Shown in pieces: positions 1 to 8,484 of a DNA stretch of 64,000 nt; the stretch's first letter is position 1; each line of letters opens with the position of its first letter. The DNA comes from Myxococcales bacterium (lineage in GTDB: Bacteria > Myxococcota_A > Polyangia > Polyangiales > GCA-016699535). The notes beneath the pieces were generated by a model. It was given only the letters and a program-made list of their open reading frames with translations, was not told where the DNA came from and did no database searches. Location of the stretch: NCBI GenBank assembly GCA_020633325.1, contig JACKDX010000001.1, forward strand, positions 558,001-622,000. The letters run 5' to 3'. Position numbers and translations under genes: made by a program.

Positions 1-253
1 CTGTCCGGGGATGGTGCGGCGAGTTTCGTGAGCGCTCGGCATGGCTTGGTGTGACAATGTGCGCAAGATTGGTCAAGTCAACCTTCCCGCGAAGGAAGCT
101 CTTTTGAGCGTTTCGACATTAATCTCCGTAGTTTCAGTTACATAGCCGTTGACGTTCCTTAAACCTTCATCAGGCGCATGTTGCGGCTCCGCTTGACGAC
201 GGGCCCTTCGGGCTGCATACTCTCGCGGAATTTATAGGGATAGAGGAATTTCA
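1..253. other. Left-edge non-coding stretch and rpsO leader
   Basis: I recognise no gene here. One frame is open from base 1 to a TGA at 52-54 and could be the last 17 codons of a gene cut by the edge (truB often precedes rpsO), but the peptide is too short to identify. A compact hairpin (GCCC-TTC-GGGC, 203-213) lies about 40 bases before the rpsO start. S15 mRNA leaders are commonly folded and autoregulated in other bacteria, so a regulatory role is possible but not shown. The Shine-Dalgarno-like stretch is around 237-247. Confidence 0.4.
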
Positions 254-523
254 ATGGTGCTTCAAAGCGAAGACAAGCAACAGATTGTCACAAAGTTTCG
301 TACCCACGCCCAAGATACTGGCTCCCCCGAGGTGCAAATCGCCCTCATGACGGAGCGTATCACCTATTTGACCGAACACTTCAAGACGCACCAAAAAGAC
401 CACCATTCCCGAAGGGGACTTCTCATGTTGGTGAGTCGTCGCCGCGGTATGTTGGACTATTTGCGTCGCAAAGACATTGAACGGTATCGAAAGGTGATTC
501 AAGAGCTTGGGATTCGGAAATAG
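254..523 (+). CDS. rpsO: 30S ribosomal protein S15
   Basis: This 89-residue protein has the normal S15 length and begins MVLQSEDKQQIV, as family members do. It carries the conserved blocks DTGSPEVQIALMTERI (about residues 21-36), HFKTHQKDHHSRRGL (about 43-57) and the MVSRRRGMLDYLRR-like segment (LVSRRRGMLDYL) near residue 60. S15 is a primary 16S rRNA binder that organises the central domain of the small subunit and helps form bridge B4. A purine-rich ribosome site lies 7-17 bases before the ATG. The pnp gene follows on the same strand, which is the classic rpsO-pnp arrangement and suggests shared transcription and processing. The call is secure. Confidence 0.98.
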   Translation: MVLQSEDKQQIVTKFRTHAQDTGSPEVQIALMTERITYLTEHFKTHQKDHHSRRGLLMLVSRRRGMLDYLRRKDIERYRKVIQELGIRK

Positions 524-658
524 CGGCTTTCTTTTCCAGAGCCTGAGATCTCGCGATGGCAGTCCCGCTTGCTAGGGGGGCAGGAGGCCAGCTGATCTGG
601 ATTCATGGAAGAAGGGCTGCTCGATCTGCGACTCGAGATCGGAAGCAGGGGATATAAA

Positions 659-2878
659 GTGATTATTAAAGAAACAGTCAAAATTGGCGATCAGGTCATT
701 ACGCTAGAGACCGGTCGCATTGCAAAACAAGCGCACGGTGCCGTGGTGGTCAGCTGTGGTGAAACTGTGGTTCTGGTGACGGCGTGCGGCACCCAGGAAC
801 CCCGGCCAGGCATCGATTTCCTTCCGCTGAGTGTCGACTATGTAGAGAAGACATATGCAGCCGGAAAGATACCCGGTGGGTTTTTCAAGCGCGAAGGACG
901 CCTGAGAGATGCGGAAGTACTCACGTCGCGCTTGATCGATCGTCCGTGCCGGCCGCTATTTCCGGAAGGTTACCGTAACGATGTTCAGATCATCGCCACG
1001 GTCTTATCCGCAGATAAGAAAGTGCCTTCCGATATGCTCGCCCTCTTGGGTGCGTCGGCAGCATTGCATATAAGCAACATACCTTGGAGTGGCCCCATAG
1101 GTGGCGTGCGGGTGGGCCGCGTGAATGGTACATTCGTTGCCAATCCAACTTACGGCCAAATGGCCGATAGTGATCTCGACCTCATTGTTGCCGCATCCAA
1201 AGATGCCATTGTGATGGTGGAGGGCGAGTGCCACGAAGTTAGCGAGTCGGATCTACTCGAAGCTCTATTCTTTGCCCATGCGGCCGTTCAGCCGTTCATT
1301 CAGCTTGTCGAAAAAATACGCCAGGCCGTCGGCAAAGAGAAATGGACGTTTGAGCCCGCAGCGCCTCCCCAAGAGCTTGTGCACGGCATCGACAGCTATG
1401 CGGCGCAGAAGGTCAAGGCCACTTGCGATGTCTCCGAGAAACACGAGCGATACAGTGCGTTTAAGCAAATTAAGAAAGAAACGCTCGCAGCGCTGGAAAC
1501 CGAGATTGGTGACAATGTTGCGTTTGCCAAAGAAGCCTATGAGGATCTTTGCTATCGAACCATGCGAGCCCAGATCCTCGAAGAGGGGCGGCGCGTCGAT
1601 GGCCGTGATACGACGACCGTGCGCCCGATATCCATCGAGGTGGGTCTGTTGCCGCGCACTCACGGCTCCGCGCTGTTTACCAGAGGTGAAACGCAGGCGA
1701 TTGTCACAGCGACGTTGGGCACAGCGCAGGATGAGCAACGCGTGGAAGGGCTGGTAGAAGAGGGCACGAAGCGTTTCTTGCTCCATTACAACTTCCCTCC
1801 GTTTTCGGTGGGCGAGGTTAAGATGCTGCGCGGCGCTGGCCGGCGAGAGATTGGACACGGCAATCTGGCGGAGCGCGCGTTGACACACATGCTCCCCACC
1901 AAAGAAGAGTTCCCTTACACAATACGCATCGTATCCGAGATCACCGAATCGAATGGGTCTTCATCCATGGCTACCGTATGCGGCGGCGCATTGGCTATGT
2001 TGGATGCGGGAATCCCCTTGCACAAACCCGTGGCGGGCGTGGCCATGGGCTTGATTAAGACTGGAGACAAGTACGCGATCCTCACGGATATTTTAGGGGA
2101 CGAAGATCATTTGGGTGATATGGATTTCAAAGTGTGTGGAACGACAGAAGGCGTGACCGCCATCCAGATGGATATCAAGATTTCCGGCCTCACCCGCGAG
2201 ATACTTAAGGCCGCGCTTGAGCAGGCACGAGAAGCAAGACTGCATGTGCTCTCAAAGATGACCGAAATTCTTAGTGCCCCGCGAGCGCAGCTGTCCCAGT
2301 ATGCGCCTCGGATTTCCACGATTAAAGTGAAACCAGATCAGGTAAGATTGGTGATCGGGCCGGGTGGTAAGACCATCAAGGGAATTATCGAGCAAACGGG
2401 AGTGTCCATTAATGTGGAAGATGATGGAACGGTCAATGTCGCGTCGAGCGATCCTGAAGCCTCACAAAAAGCCATTGAGATCATCCGCGGACTGACCGTG
2501 GAGCCGGAGGTGGGGCAAGTCTATAAGGGCGTAGTCCGGCGGGTCGAAGCGTACGGAGCTTTTGTGGAATTGACTCCCAGCCACGACGGCATGGTCCATA
2601 TCTCCGACATGGACTGGTCACGTATTGAAAAGGTAGAGGACGTTATGAACCTTGGCGACGAGGTCGAGGTGAAAGTCACAAACGTTGATCGAGATGGTCG
2701 CATCCGCCTTTCCCGTAAGGATTTATTCCCAAAACCTGAAGGATATGTCGAGCCACCGGAGCGCCCTAGAAGCGGCGGTGGGGGTGGCGGGCGCCCCAGT
2801 GGCGGAGGCCGTGGTCCGCGTCGCGATGGGGGTGGCGGTAGAAATGGTGAGCGAGGGAACGACCGTTTTCGTCGCTAA
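659..2878 (+). CDS. pnp: Polyribonucleotide nucleotidyltransferase (PNPase)
   Basis: PNPase degrades RNA 3' to 5' with phosphate and is a core part of RNA turnover. The domain order is first RNase PH fold (FFKREGRL, RPLFPEGYRNDVQII), helical linker, second RNase PH fold (RGETQAIVTATLG, then the metal-binding GDEDHLGDMDF near residue 480), KH domain (VIGPGGKTIKGI, about 565) and S1 domain (GQVYKGVVRRVEAYGAF, about 619-690). An unusually Gly/Arg-rich tail (about 40 residues) ends the protein and may bind RNA. I place the start at the GTG at 659, preceded by GCAGGGG. An in-frame ATG at 605 would add 18 residues that the family lacks, whereas IIKETVKIGDQVITLETG matches the usual N-terminus. The protein is 739 aa from this start. 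Confidence 0.97.
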   Translation: MIIKETVKIGDQVITLETGRIAKQAHGAVVVSCGETVVLVTACGTQEPRPGIDFLPLSVDYVEKTYAAGKIPGGFFKREGRLRDAEVLTSRLIDRPCRPLFPEGYRNDVQIIATVLSADKKVPSDMLALLGASAALHISNIPWSGPIGGVRVGRVNGTFVANPTYGQMADSDLDLIVAASKDAIVMVEGECHEVSESDLLEALFFAHAAVQPFIQLVEKIRQAVGKEKWTFEPAAPPQELVHGIDSYAAQKVKATCDVSEKHERYSAFKQIKKETLAALETEIGDNVAFAKEAYEDLCYRTMRAQILEEGRRVDGRDTTTVRPISIEVGLLPRTHGSALFTRGETQAIVTATLGTAQDEQRVEGLVEEGTKRFLLHYNFPPFSVGEVKMLRGAGRREIGHGNLAERALTHMLPTKEEFPYTIRIVSEITESNGSSSMATVCGGALAMLDAGIPLHKPVAGVAMGLIKTGDKYAILTDILGDEDHLGDMDFKVCGTTEGVTAIQMDIKISGLTREILKAALEQAREARLHVLSKMTEILSAPRAQLSQYAPRISTIKVKPDQVRLVIGPGGKTIKGIIEQTGVSINVEDDGTVNVASSDPEASQKAIEIIRGLTVEPEVGQVYKGVVRRVEAYGAFVELTPSHDGMVHISDMDWSRIEKVEDVMNLGDEVEVKVTNVDRDGRIRLSRKDLFPKPEGYVEPPERPRSGGGGGGRPSGGGRGPRRDGGGGRNGERGNDRFRR

Positions 2879-2899
2879 GCAACTGGGGTTGAGGACACG

Positions 2900-3361
2900 T
2901 TGAGCGTTCTAGACGCGATATTGCGGGTGTGTGTGTTGAGGCCTGATGTTGTTGACGCACCAAACTATGCAAGCGAGGGAGCCGCAGGATTGGATCTCCA
3001 GGCAGCGATTCCGGAACCAAGGTGCCTGGCGCGAGGCGAGGTTTTGCGCATTCCTACAGGAGTTGCCGTTGAACTTCCTGCACGTCACGAAGGACAAGTG
3101 AGACCCCGTTCTGGGCTTGCAGCCCGGCACGGCGTGACGCTGCTCAACGCGCCCGGAACCATTGACGCGGACTATCGAGGCGAGATCTGCGTGTTGCTCA
3201 TCAATCTGGGCCAAGAAGATTATGTTGTTAATCCGGGGGATCGCATTGCGCAGCTTGTGGTCGCGCCCGTCATTCACGCACGAATAGAAGTGGTTTCCGT
3301 CCTGTCTGCATTAAGCAGTACCAAACGCGGCGAAGATGGTTTTGGAAGCACCGGGCGATAA
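2900..3361 (+). CDS. dut: Deoxyuridine 5'-triphosphate nucleotidohydrolase (dUTPase)
   Basis: dUTPase hydrolyses dUTP to dUMP and pyrophosphate, keeping uracil out of DNA and supplying dUMP for thymidylate. All five trimeric dUTPase motifs are visible in 153 residues: AGLDLQA (1), RPRSGLAARHG (2), NAPGTIDADYRGE with the catalytic Asp (3), GDRIAQLVV (4) and the C-terminal RGEDGFGSTGR (5) that closes over the site. The start is a TTG at 2900 with GGGGTTGAGG upstream. The gene lies 21 bases after pnp and is probably co-transcribed with it. A 9-bp inverted repeat begins right at the stop codon. Confidence 0.96.
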   Translation: MSVLDAILRVCVLRPDVVDAPNYASEGAAGLDLQAAIPEPRCLARGEVLRIPTGVAVELPARHEGQVRPRSGLAARHGVTLLNAPGTIDADYRGEICVLLINLGQEDYVVNPGDRIAQLVVAPVIHARIEVVSVLSALSSTKRGEDGFGSTGR

Positions 3362-3408
3362 TGCCCAAATGGAAGTTAAGCAGCTGAATGTATGGATGGT
3401 TTGGGCAT
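3361..3408. repeat. Inverted repeat at the dut 3' end
   Basis: ATGCCCAAA at 3361-3369 is matched exactly by TTTGGGCAT at 3400-3408, with a 30-base loop. It starts at the last base of the dut stop codon. No T-run follows, so it is not a typical intrinsic terminator. It could be an mRNA 3' stabilising stem or a protein-binding site. Confidence 0.4.
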
Positions 3409-3484
3409 CCCTGGGCGGCTACCTGCTTCTTCCTCGGGTCTTTTGTGAAGTCATGGACTTGGATATACGGTTAGTGAGCCAACC

Positions 3485-4609
3485 ATGAAGAAACCATTGT
3501 CCGAGGAGCGGAGGGATGCGGAGACGACCGACGTATCGCCGCGTCCGCTAGGCTCGTCGGAACAATTACAAAAAGGCGATCTGTTCGCATCGCGCTACGA
3601 GGTCATGGATCGCATCCATGACGACGGCATCCTGCGAAGTTACAATGCGCTCGATGTCAAAACTAACCACTCCGTTTTGCTAAGCGTGTTAGCAGCCGCA
3701 CTCTTGCCCAATGCGAACGAGCGCTCGCACGTCGTTGAGCGGCTCAAGATGTGCACCAAGAAGGGTGACAGTACCGGTTTTCTGGATGCAGGCTACGAAG
3801 GGAGCCGCGTTTACATGGTAGAGCGGCATCCCGGTGGAGTACCATTAAGGAACGTGCTACGAGCCCGCGCATCGAAAGCGCAGCGTTACCGTATGCAGGA
3901 ACTCGTTGGGTTTCTCGCGCCGCTGGTGGAGGCTCTTGAAAGCAACGATGACCCCGAACCGCACGGAAGCATTCGTGCCGATGTCGTATGGGTAGATTTG
4001 AGCCATACGGCGATCACGGGATGGCATTTGACGCGGGTACTTCCGATCGCTCGCCTCCGTAGAGCGCTCAAGCAGGATCGCGCCCTTGGTCTCGCCTTTG
4101 CTCCAGAGGTGAGCACTGGCGCTATCACAAAAGCCGCCGATCGTTACGGGGTGGCCGTCCTGGTGTATGAGGCGTTAACTGGCCGGCTACCCGATCCAGA
4201 CGCTAAACCCATTACATCCCTGGAACTAGTCGGCGAAGCGCTCAGCCACTATTTACGGCGGGAGGCAGCACGGCGGCCTGAGTCCCTGCGGCCCCTGTTA
4301 CAGACAATTCGCGAACAGGCTGCTGAAGAGCTGGCCGTGTATGGGGAGGCCCCTGCTCCTACCGACGAGCTTTTTTCCACAAAAAGAAAAGCAGGAAGGC
4401 GCATGTACTCTGAGGATACCTTTCCTCGCGCCGGCATTGCGCTGCCCCCGGCGCACGAGCTCGGGGCTCAGACACCTGAAAAACCAGGACAGTCATCAAG
4501 AGCGACGGCGAGCAGAAGCGTTTGGGTCGTTGCTTTGACTTTTGCCCTCGTGACTGCCGCCATCATTCTCGGCGCCGCGTATCTCGCGAGCCGCTCGATC
4601 GGCGGTTGA
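3485..4609 (+). CDS. Membrane-anchored Ser/Thr pseudokinase-like protein
   Basis: The 374-residue protein follows the bacterial Ser/Thr kinase layout but lacks catalytic residues. RYEVMDRIHDDGILRSYNALD (about 38-58) aligns with the nucleotide loop, yet the glycine pattern is gone. The strand that should carry the ATP-binding Lys reads SVLLSVL. The HRD loop is replaced by PHGSIRADVVWVD, and DFG by TGWHLTRV. Only the later AFAPEV (APE-like) and the DRYGVAVLVYEALTGRLPDP stretch remain kinase-like. A hydrophobic segment near residues 346-370 is a likely single membrane anchor. It follows dut after 123 bases and converges on trxA. I infer a scaffold or sensing role. It could also be an extremely diverged active kinase. 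Confidence 0.7.
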   Translation: MKKPLSEERRDAETTDVSPRPLGSSEQLQKGDLFASRYEVMDRIHDDGILRSYNALDVKTNHSVLLSVLAAALLPNANERSHVVERLKMCTKKGDSTGFLDAGYEGSRVYMVERHPGGVPLRNVLRARASKAQRYRMQELVGFLAPLVEALESNDDPEPHGSIRADVVWVDLSHTAITGWHLTRVLPIARLRRALKQDRALGLAFAPEVSTGAITKAADRYGVAVLVYEALTGRLPDPDAKPITSLELVGEALSHYLRREAARRPESLRPLLQTIREQAAEELAVYGEAPAPTDELFSTKRKAGRRMYSEDTFPRAGIALPPAHELGAQTPEKPGQSSRATASRSVWVVALTFALVTAAIILGAAYLASRSIGG

Positions 4610-4614
4610 GTGCA

Positions 4615-4944
4615 TTACAGCGCACGCTGAAGCAGGGACACGATCGATGGTTTGGGTGCCGCCCCAACCAATTGCGCGACCATTTCGCCATCTTTGAACA
4701 CATATAAGGTAGGCACCCCGCGTATTCCGTAACGCTGCGCGATAGCGGGGCTCGCATCGATGTCAACCTTGGCGAACTTGGCGCGTCCCTGGTATTCACT
4801 AGCAAGCTCTTCGATGACGGGAGCAATCGTGCGGCACGGGCCGCACCATGTGGCCATGAAATCGACAAGCACGGGCACATCCGACTGGAGTACCTCGGTC
4901 TCGAAGTTAAGGTCAGTGGCTGCGATGATATGCTGGCTTGTCAT
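4615..4944 (-). CDS. trxA: Thioredoxin
   Basis: This is a 109-residue thioredoxin that reduces protein disulfides in the cytoplasm. It has the active site WCGPC inside FMATWCGPCRTIAPVIEE, the buried Asp-containing strand (KVDIDASPAIAQRYGI) and the cis-proline turn RGVPTLYVF. I start it at the ATG at 4944, which has GGAG six bases upstream. A longer start at 4968 would lie inside the -10 box of the promoter found at 4967-4995, so it is unlikely. Its end is 5 bases from the end of the convergent pseudokinase gene. Confidence 0.95.
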   Translation of the reverse strand: MTSQHIIAATDLNFETEVLQSDVPVLVDFMATWCGPCRTIAPVIEELASEYQGRAKFAKVDIDASPAIAQRYGIRGVPTLYVFKDGEMVAQLVGAAPKPSIVSLLQRAL

Positions 4945-4966
4945 AAAAACTCCGTGGTGAAGCTTC

Positions 4967-4995
4967 AAGTTAAGTCCGCATCATTCAGGTGTCAA
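4967..4995 (-). promoter_or_regulatory. Sigma-70-type promoter of trxA
   Basis: On the minus strand TTGACA (4990-4995) and TAACTT (4967-4972) are separated by exactly 17 bases. Transcription would begin near 4960, about 16 bases before the trxA ATG, leaving room for the GGAG ribosome site. Confidence 0.65.
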
Positions 4996-5081
4996 CCTAC
5001 CGTCACGTATAAGTTTATGCTATTCTCATACGCCGTGTTTTCCTCGACAGTCGGGTTGGATTCCGAACGAGCTTAAGCGCA

Positions 5082-5474
5082 ATGAAGGTAACCCGCGTAT
5101 TTCTTCCGCAGAACGCCGTCGATGGCTGGTTGTCGCAACGTCGCATCGACATTGAAGGCGATGTTCTGACATTGGTTAAGGAAAATACTCGGTTCACCAT
5201 CAAATCTGCCGTACATTTTATTGAGGAACTGACGGGCGGCGAGGATCGAGCGGGGCTGGTAGGCAAAGTCATAGATCTCCAAGAGCTTGCCGATATTGGT
5301 GCGGAGCTTTGTGCGGATTCGGTCGTGTTGGGCGATAATGCCTATCAAGTCGTGGAAGGCTTCGTGGGCGAGGCGCTTCCGGATACTTCCGCGGCATCAT
5401 CACAGATCCCGTACCGAAAGAGCACAGTCCCGGAACTGGATCTTCTGACCCGCTTTTTCCTGCGCAGATCGTAA
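5082..5474 (+). CDS. Conserved hypothetical protein ahead of the haem genes
   Basis: I do not recognise this 130-residue protein. It has no signal peptide or membrane segment and is mixed alpha/beta by composition, with an acidic middle and a basic C-terminus (LLTRFFLRRS). The start MKVTRVFLPQNAVDGWL reads like a short beta-strand domain, and LTLVKENTRFTIKSAVHFIEEL could be a strand-helix unit. Its TAA overlaps the ATG of the next gene by one base, so it is almost certainly translated together with the hemX-like gene and hemA. A part in cytochrome or haem biogenesis is only a guess from position. Confidence 0.7.
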   Translation: MKVTRVFLPQNAVDGWLSQRRIDIEGDVLTLVKENTRFTIKSAVHFIEELTGGEDRAGLVGKVIDLQELADIGAELCADSVVLGDNAYQVVEGFVGEALPDTSAASSQIPYRKSTVPELDLLTRFFLRRS

Positions 5475-6289
5475 TGGAACTTGTTTTACATTTTGGTTTA
5501 GTGGCAGCGCTTTGCCTCTACGCAATTTCATCTGCCTGGTACGTGGATGCGCTCTTGCGAGGTGGCACCCACAGCGATGTTTATGCAAAACGTACATTGC
5601 AACTGGCACTTACCGTACACGGCCTGCACGTAGCTGCGGGTCTCGTGGTCGGGATGTCATTGCGACTGGATTTGCGTTTGGCGCTTAGCGCCACATCGCT
5701 CCTGTTGGGGGCGGCATATTTATTGACCGCATGGCGTCGTCCGCGGCTTGCACTGCTGGGCGCATTTATTATACCCGTGGTCCTTCTGTTGGCGTCTGCT
5801 TCAGAGTTGGCGAAAGGACAGATAGACCGGTATTCCGCCCAAGGAGACACGCTTCTTACCTTTCATATAGCGGTCAATGTCCTTGGACTGGTCGCATTTA
5901 TACTGGCCTTTGCCGTGTCTGCGGCATATCTGATCCAAGAGACAATGCTCCGAAAAAAGAATTTGCACGCGTTGTTTCAACGTCTCCCAGATCTGCATGT
6001 GCTAGACAATCTTGTACTTCTGTTCGTGACGTTGGGTTTTCCGTTGCTTAGTTTGGGAATCGCCACGGGCGCCATGCGCTCTTACAATATACACGGTACC
6101 GTTGTGGTATTTGGTAACGGGCAGATTTTTGCGCTGTTGGCGTGGGCGTGTTTCGCGGGTGTCTTAGTCCTGCGTTTTGCGGCGGGCTGGCGCGGCCGCA
6201 GAGCGGCAATCGGAACAATGGTCGGCTTTGTTTGCTCGATGTTGGTCATATTCGGATACTTATTGCGGGGAATAGGGCTCGGCCCATGA
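5474..6289 (+). CDS. HemX/CcsA-type membrane protein of the cytochrome c assembly family
   Basis: This 271-residue protein has about eight hydrophobic segments, as in the HemX/CcsA family that is often encoded just before hemA. HemX in Bacillus influences GluTR level, while CcsA proteins handle haem during cytochrome c maturation. I see no Trp-rich WWD haem-binding motif, so the HemX-like reading fits better than a full CcsA. Histidines within hydrophobic stretches (for example LTVHGLHVAAG and FHIAVNVLG) could bind haem. The gene overlaps its upstream neighbour by one base and the hemA start by four (ATGA). Confidence 0.8.
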   Translation: MELVLHFGLVAALCLYAISSAWYVDALLRGGTHSDVYAKRTLQLALTVHGLHVAAGLVVGMSLRLDLRLALSATSLLLGAAYLLTAWRRPRLALLGAFIIPVVLLLASASELAKGQIDRYSAQGDTLLTFHIAVNVLGLVAFILAFAVSAAYLIQETMLRKKNLHALFQRLPDLHVLDNLVLLFVTLGFPLLSLGIATGAMRSYNIHGTVVVFGNGQIFALLAWACFAGVLVLRFAAGWRGRRAAIGTMVGFVCSMLVIFGYLLRGIGLGP

Positions 6290-7539
6290 CAGATTTGTTT
6301 GTCGTCGGTCTATCTCATCACACGGCCCCCGTGAACGTTCGAGAAAAAGTCGCGTCAGGTATATCGCAGACGATCGAGAGCGTGCAGAGGTTGGTGAAGG
6401 ATGCACATCTCATCGAATGTCTGCTGGTTTCTACTTGTAATCGCATTGAGATCTACGGGTATTCACAGGACGTGGCTATGTCCGCCCAAAGGGTGCGAGA
6501 CCAGCTTGCGATCTGTGATTCGTCCATCGCGAGCCACCTTTATGAGCACGTCGGCAGCTCGGCGGTGCTTCACGCGTTTCGCGTCGCGTCCAGCCTCGAT
6601 TCCATGGTCATTGGTGAACCACAAATCTTAGGTCAGGTAAAGCGGGCGATCACAATGGCCCAAACCGCAGGCACACTACATACGGTGTTGGGACGTGCAT
6701 TTCAGCATGCCATAAAAGCCGCCAAGCAGGTGCGGTCCGATACCGGCATTGCCTCAGGCGCGGTGAGCATCAGCTCCATGGCCGTCGATCTAGCATCCCG
6801 GATATTTGGCAATCTCGAGCAAAGACACGTGTTGTTGGTGGGGGCCGGCAAAATGGGTGAAAGCGCCGTGAAGATTCTTACGGGCCGGGGAGCTGAACTG
6901 GTGATTGTCAACCGGAGCCCGACGAGAGGCGCCGCACTCGCAAAACGTTTTGGCGGTGCGTGTGCACCCTATGAGCACTTACAAGAGAAGCTTGCTTTAG
7001 TCGACATCGCGATCACATCCACAGGTAGCTCGCGCCCTATTATTGATGTTGAAATGATTCGGCAAGTTGTAAAGATAAGGCGGCATCGGCCTCTTTTCCT
7101 TATCGATCTCGCGGTGCCGCGAGATGTGGACCCCATGGTAGCAAAGAATGACGGCGTCTATGTCTATGACTTGGATGACTTGCAGAAACTCACCGAAGCA
7201 AATCTTCAAACGCGCCGTGCCGAAGTGAGGGCTGCGGAACAGCTTTTACAGGTTCACGTTGCCTCGTTCGAGCGTTGGAGGGAGGCATTACGGGTTGCGC
7301 CTACCATTGCCGCTCTCCGTAAGCAGGTACATACCGTTGTGCGCGCCGAAGTAGCGCGACTCGGAAAGCACATGAACCCGCAAGAGCAAGCGCAGTGGTC
7401 AGACTGTATCGTCAACAAACTCCTTCACCACCCAGTGCAGAAGCTTAAGGCTCGGACCCATCCGGGCACGTTCGAACACGAAATTGCCGTAGTAAGAGAG
7501 TTATTTAGCCTGGATGACACGGAAGAGGAAAACTCGTGA
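6286..7539 (+). CDS. hemA: Glutamyl-tRNA reductase
   Basis: The enzyme reduces glutamyl-tRNA with NADPH to glutamate-1-semialdehyde, the first committed step of C5-route tetrapyrrole synthesis. Its 417 residues show the N-terminal GLSHHTAPVNVREK, the catalytic Cys in LLVSTCNRIEIYGY, and EPQILGQVKRA, then the NADPH fold VLLVGAGKMGESAVKIL and a C-terminal helical dimerisation region. The ATG at 6286 overlaps the upstream stop as ATGA, and MTDLFVVGLSHHTAP matches family N-termini. A frame-open extension upstream into the hemX-like gene is not needed. Its end overlaps the hemC start. HemL, which uses its product, is encoded at 28-29 kb. Confidence 0.97.
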   Translation: MTDLFVVGLSHHTAPVNVREKVASGISQTIESVQRLVKDAHLIECLLVSTCNRIEIYGYSQDVAMSAQRVRDQLAICDSSIASHLYEHVGSSAVLHAFRVASSLDSMVIGEPQILGQVKRAITMAQTAGTLHTVLGRAFQHAIKAAKQVRSDTGIASGAVSISSMAVDLASRIFGNLEQRHVLLVGAGKMGESAVKILTGRGAELVIVNRSPTRGAALAKRFGGACAPYEHLQEKLALVDIAITSTGSSRPIIDVEMIRQVVKIRRHRPLFLIDLAVPRDVDPMVAKNDGVYVYDLDDLQKLTEANLQTRRAEVRAAEQLLQVHVASFERWREALRVAPTIAALRKQVHTVVRAEVARLGKHMNPQEQAQWSDCIVNKLLHHPVQKLKARTHPGTFEHEIAVVRELFSLDDTEEENS

Positions 7540-8480
7540 AACTGCGCATAGCTACGCGCCAAAGCCCTTTGGCCCTAGCCCAAACGCGATGGGTAGGAAA
7601 ATTACTGGCCGCGCATCATCCGAGGCTCATCATCGAAGAGGTTCCTATGACCACTCGCGGCGATACCCATCAGGGTGAGCCGCTATGGCAGATGGGAGGC
7701 AAGGCTCTGTTCGTGAGCGAACTTGAGCATGCAATTCTCGAGGGGAGCGCGGATTTGGCAGTGCATTCGATGAAAGACCTTCCCGCTCAGCTGGCGGATG
7801 GCCTGGAAATTGCGTGCGTCCCTTCAAGAGAGGATCCGCGAGACGCCTTGATTGCTCAAGGCGGAGAAGCGCTGGATGATCTCGAGGCAGGGGCGAGGGT
7901 GGGGACAAGCTCTTTAAGAAGAGTCTCGCAGCTTAGGAGGCTACGCCCCGATCTGGCGTATGTGGCCATTCGCGGCAATGTCGACACAAGGTTGCGTAAG
8001 CTAGATCGGGGTGAGTTTGCGGCGATCGTTCTAGCCGTCGCGGGCCTGCGCCGGCTTGGGATCCACGATCCCCGCATCAAGCCCATTGCAAGGGAATTGT
8101 CCATTCCCGCTATTGGGCAGGGAGCGTTGGCGCTTGAGGCGAAATGCGACGATGTCGAGGTTTTGTCCTGTCTTGCGAGCTTGGAAGATCCGATGGCGCG
8201 CACAGAAATTGAAGCCGAACGCGCTTTCGCTAAGCGACTCGGCATCGACTGCCACACGCCCGTCGCAGCGCACGCCGCATCATTTGCCAATTGCCAGCAG
8301 TTGAGGCTAGACGCTATGGTCGCCTCTGAAGTTCAAAACAGGGTAGTAACAGCCTCCACCTCAGAACAGCTCAATGCAGCCAGTCTTTATGAACGCCACA
8401 ACCAAGCACGACGAATGGGCAATGAGCTCGCCGAACAAATGCTTCGGGAAGGTGCAGCGGAAATGATTGCGCTTGGCTGA
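7536..8480 (+). CDS. hemC: Porphobilinogen deaminase (hydroxymethylbilane synthase)
   Basis: HemC joins four porphobilinogen molecules into hydroxymethylbilane. The 314-residue protein begins KLRIATRQSPLALAQT, contains the substrate-binding VHSMKDLP, GTSSLRR and GNVDTRLRKLD segments and the C-terminal-domain Cys that carries the dipyrromethane cofactor (LGIDCHTPVAAHA). Start is a GTG at 7536 whose last bases overlap the hemA stop (GTGA), so the two are translationally coupled. The length is normal. Confidence 0.97.
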   Translation: MKLRIATRQSPLALAQTRWVGKLLAAHHPRLIIEEVPMTTRGDTHQGEPLWQMGGKALFVSELEHAILEGSADLAVHSMKDLPAQLADGLEIACVPSREDPRDALIAQGGEALDDLEAGARVGTSSLRRVSQLRRLRPDLAYVAIRGNVDTRLRKLDRGEFAAIVLAVAGLRRLGIHDPRIKPIARELSIPAIGQGALALEAKCDDVEVLSCLASLEDPMARTEIEAERAFAKRLGIDCHTPVAAHAASFANCQQLRLDAMVASEVQNRVVTASTSEQLNAASLYERHNQARRMGNELAEQMLREGAAEMIALG

Positions 8481-8484
8481 TGCG

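Noticed and set aside
1265..1888. 207-residue open frame on the minus strand
   Set aside because: It lies fully inside pnp, has no recognisable domain, and pnp is certain.
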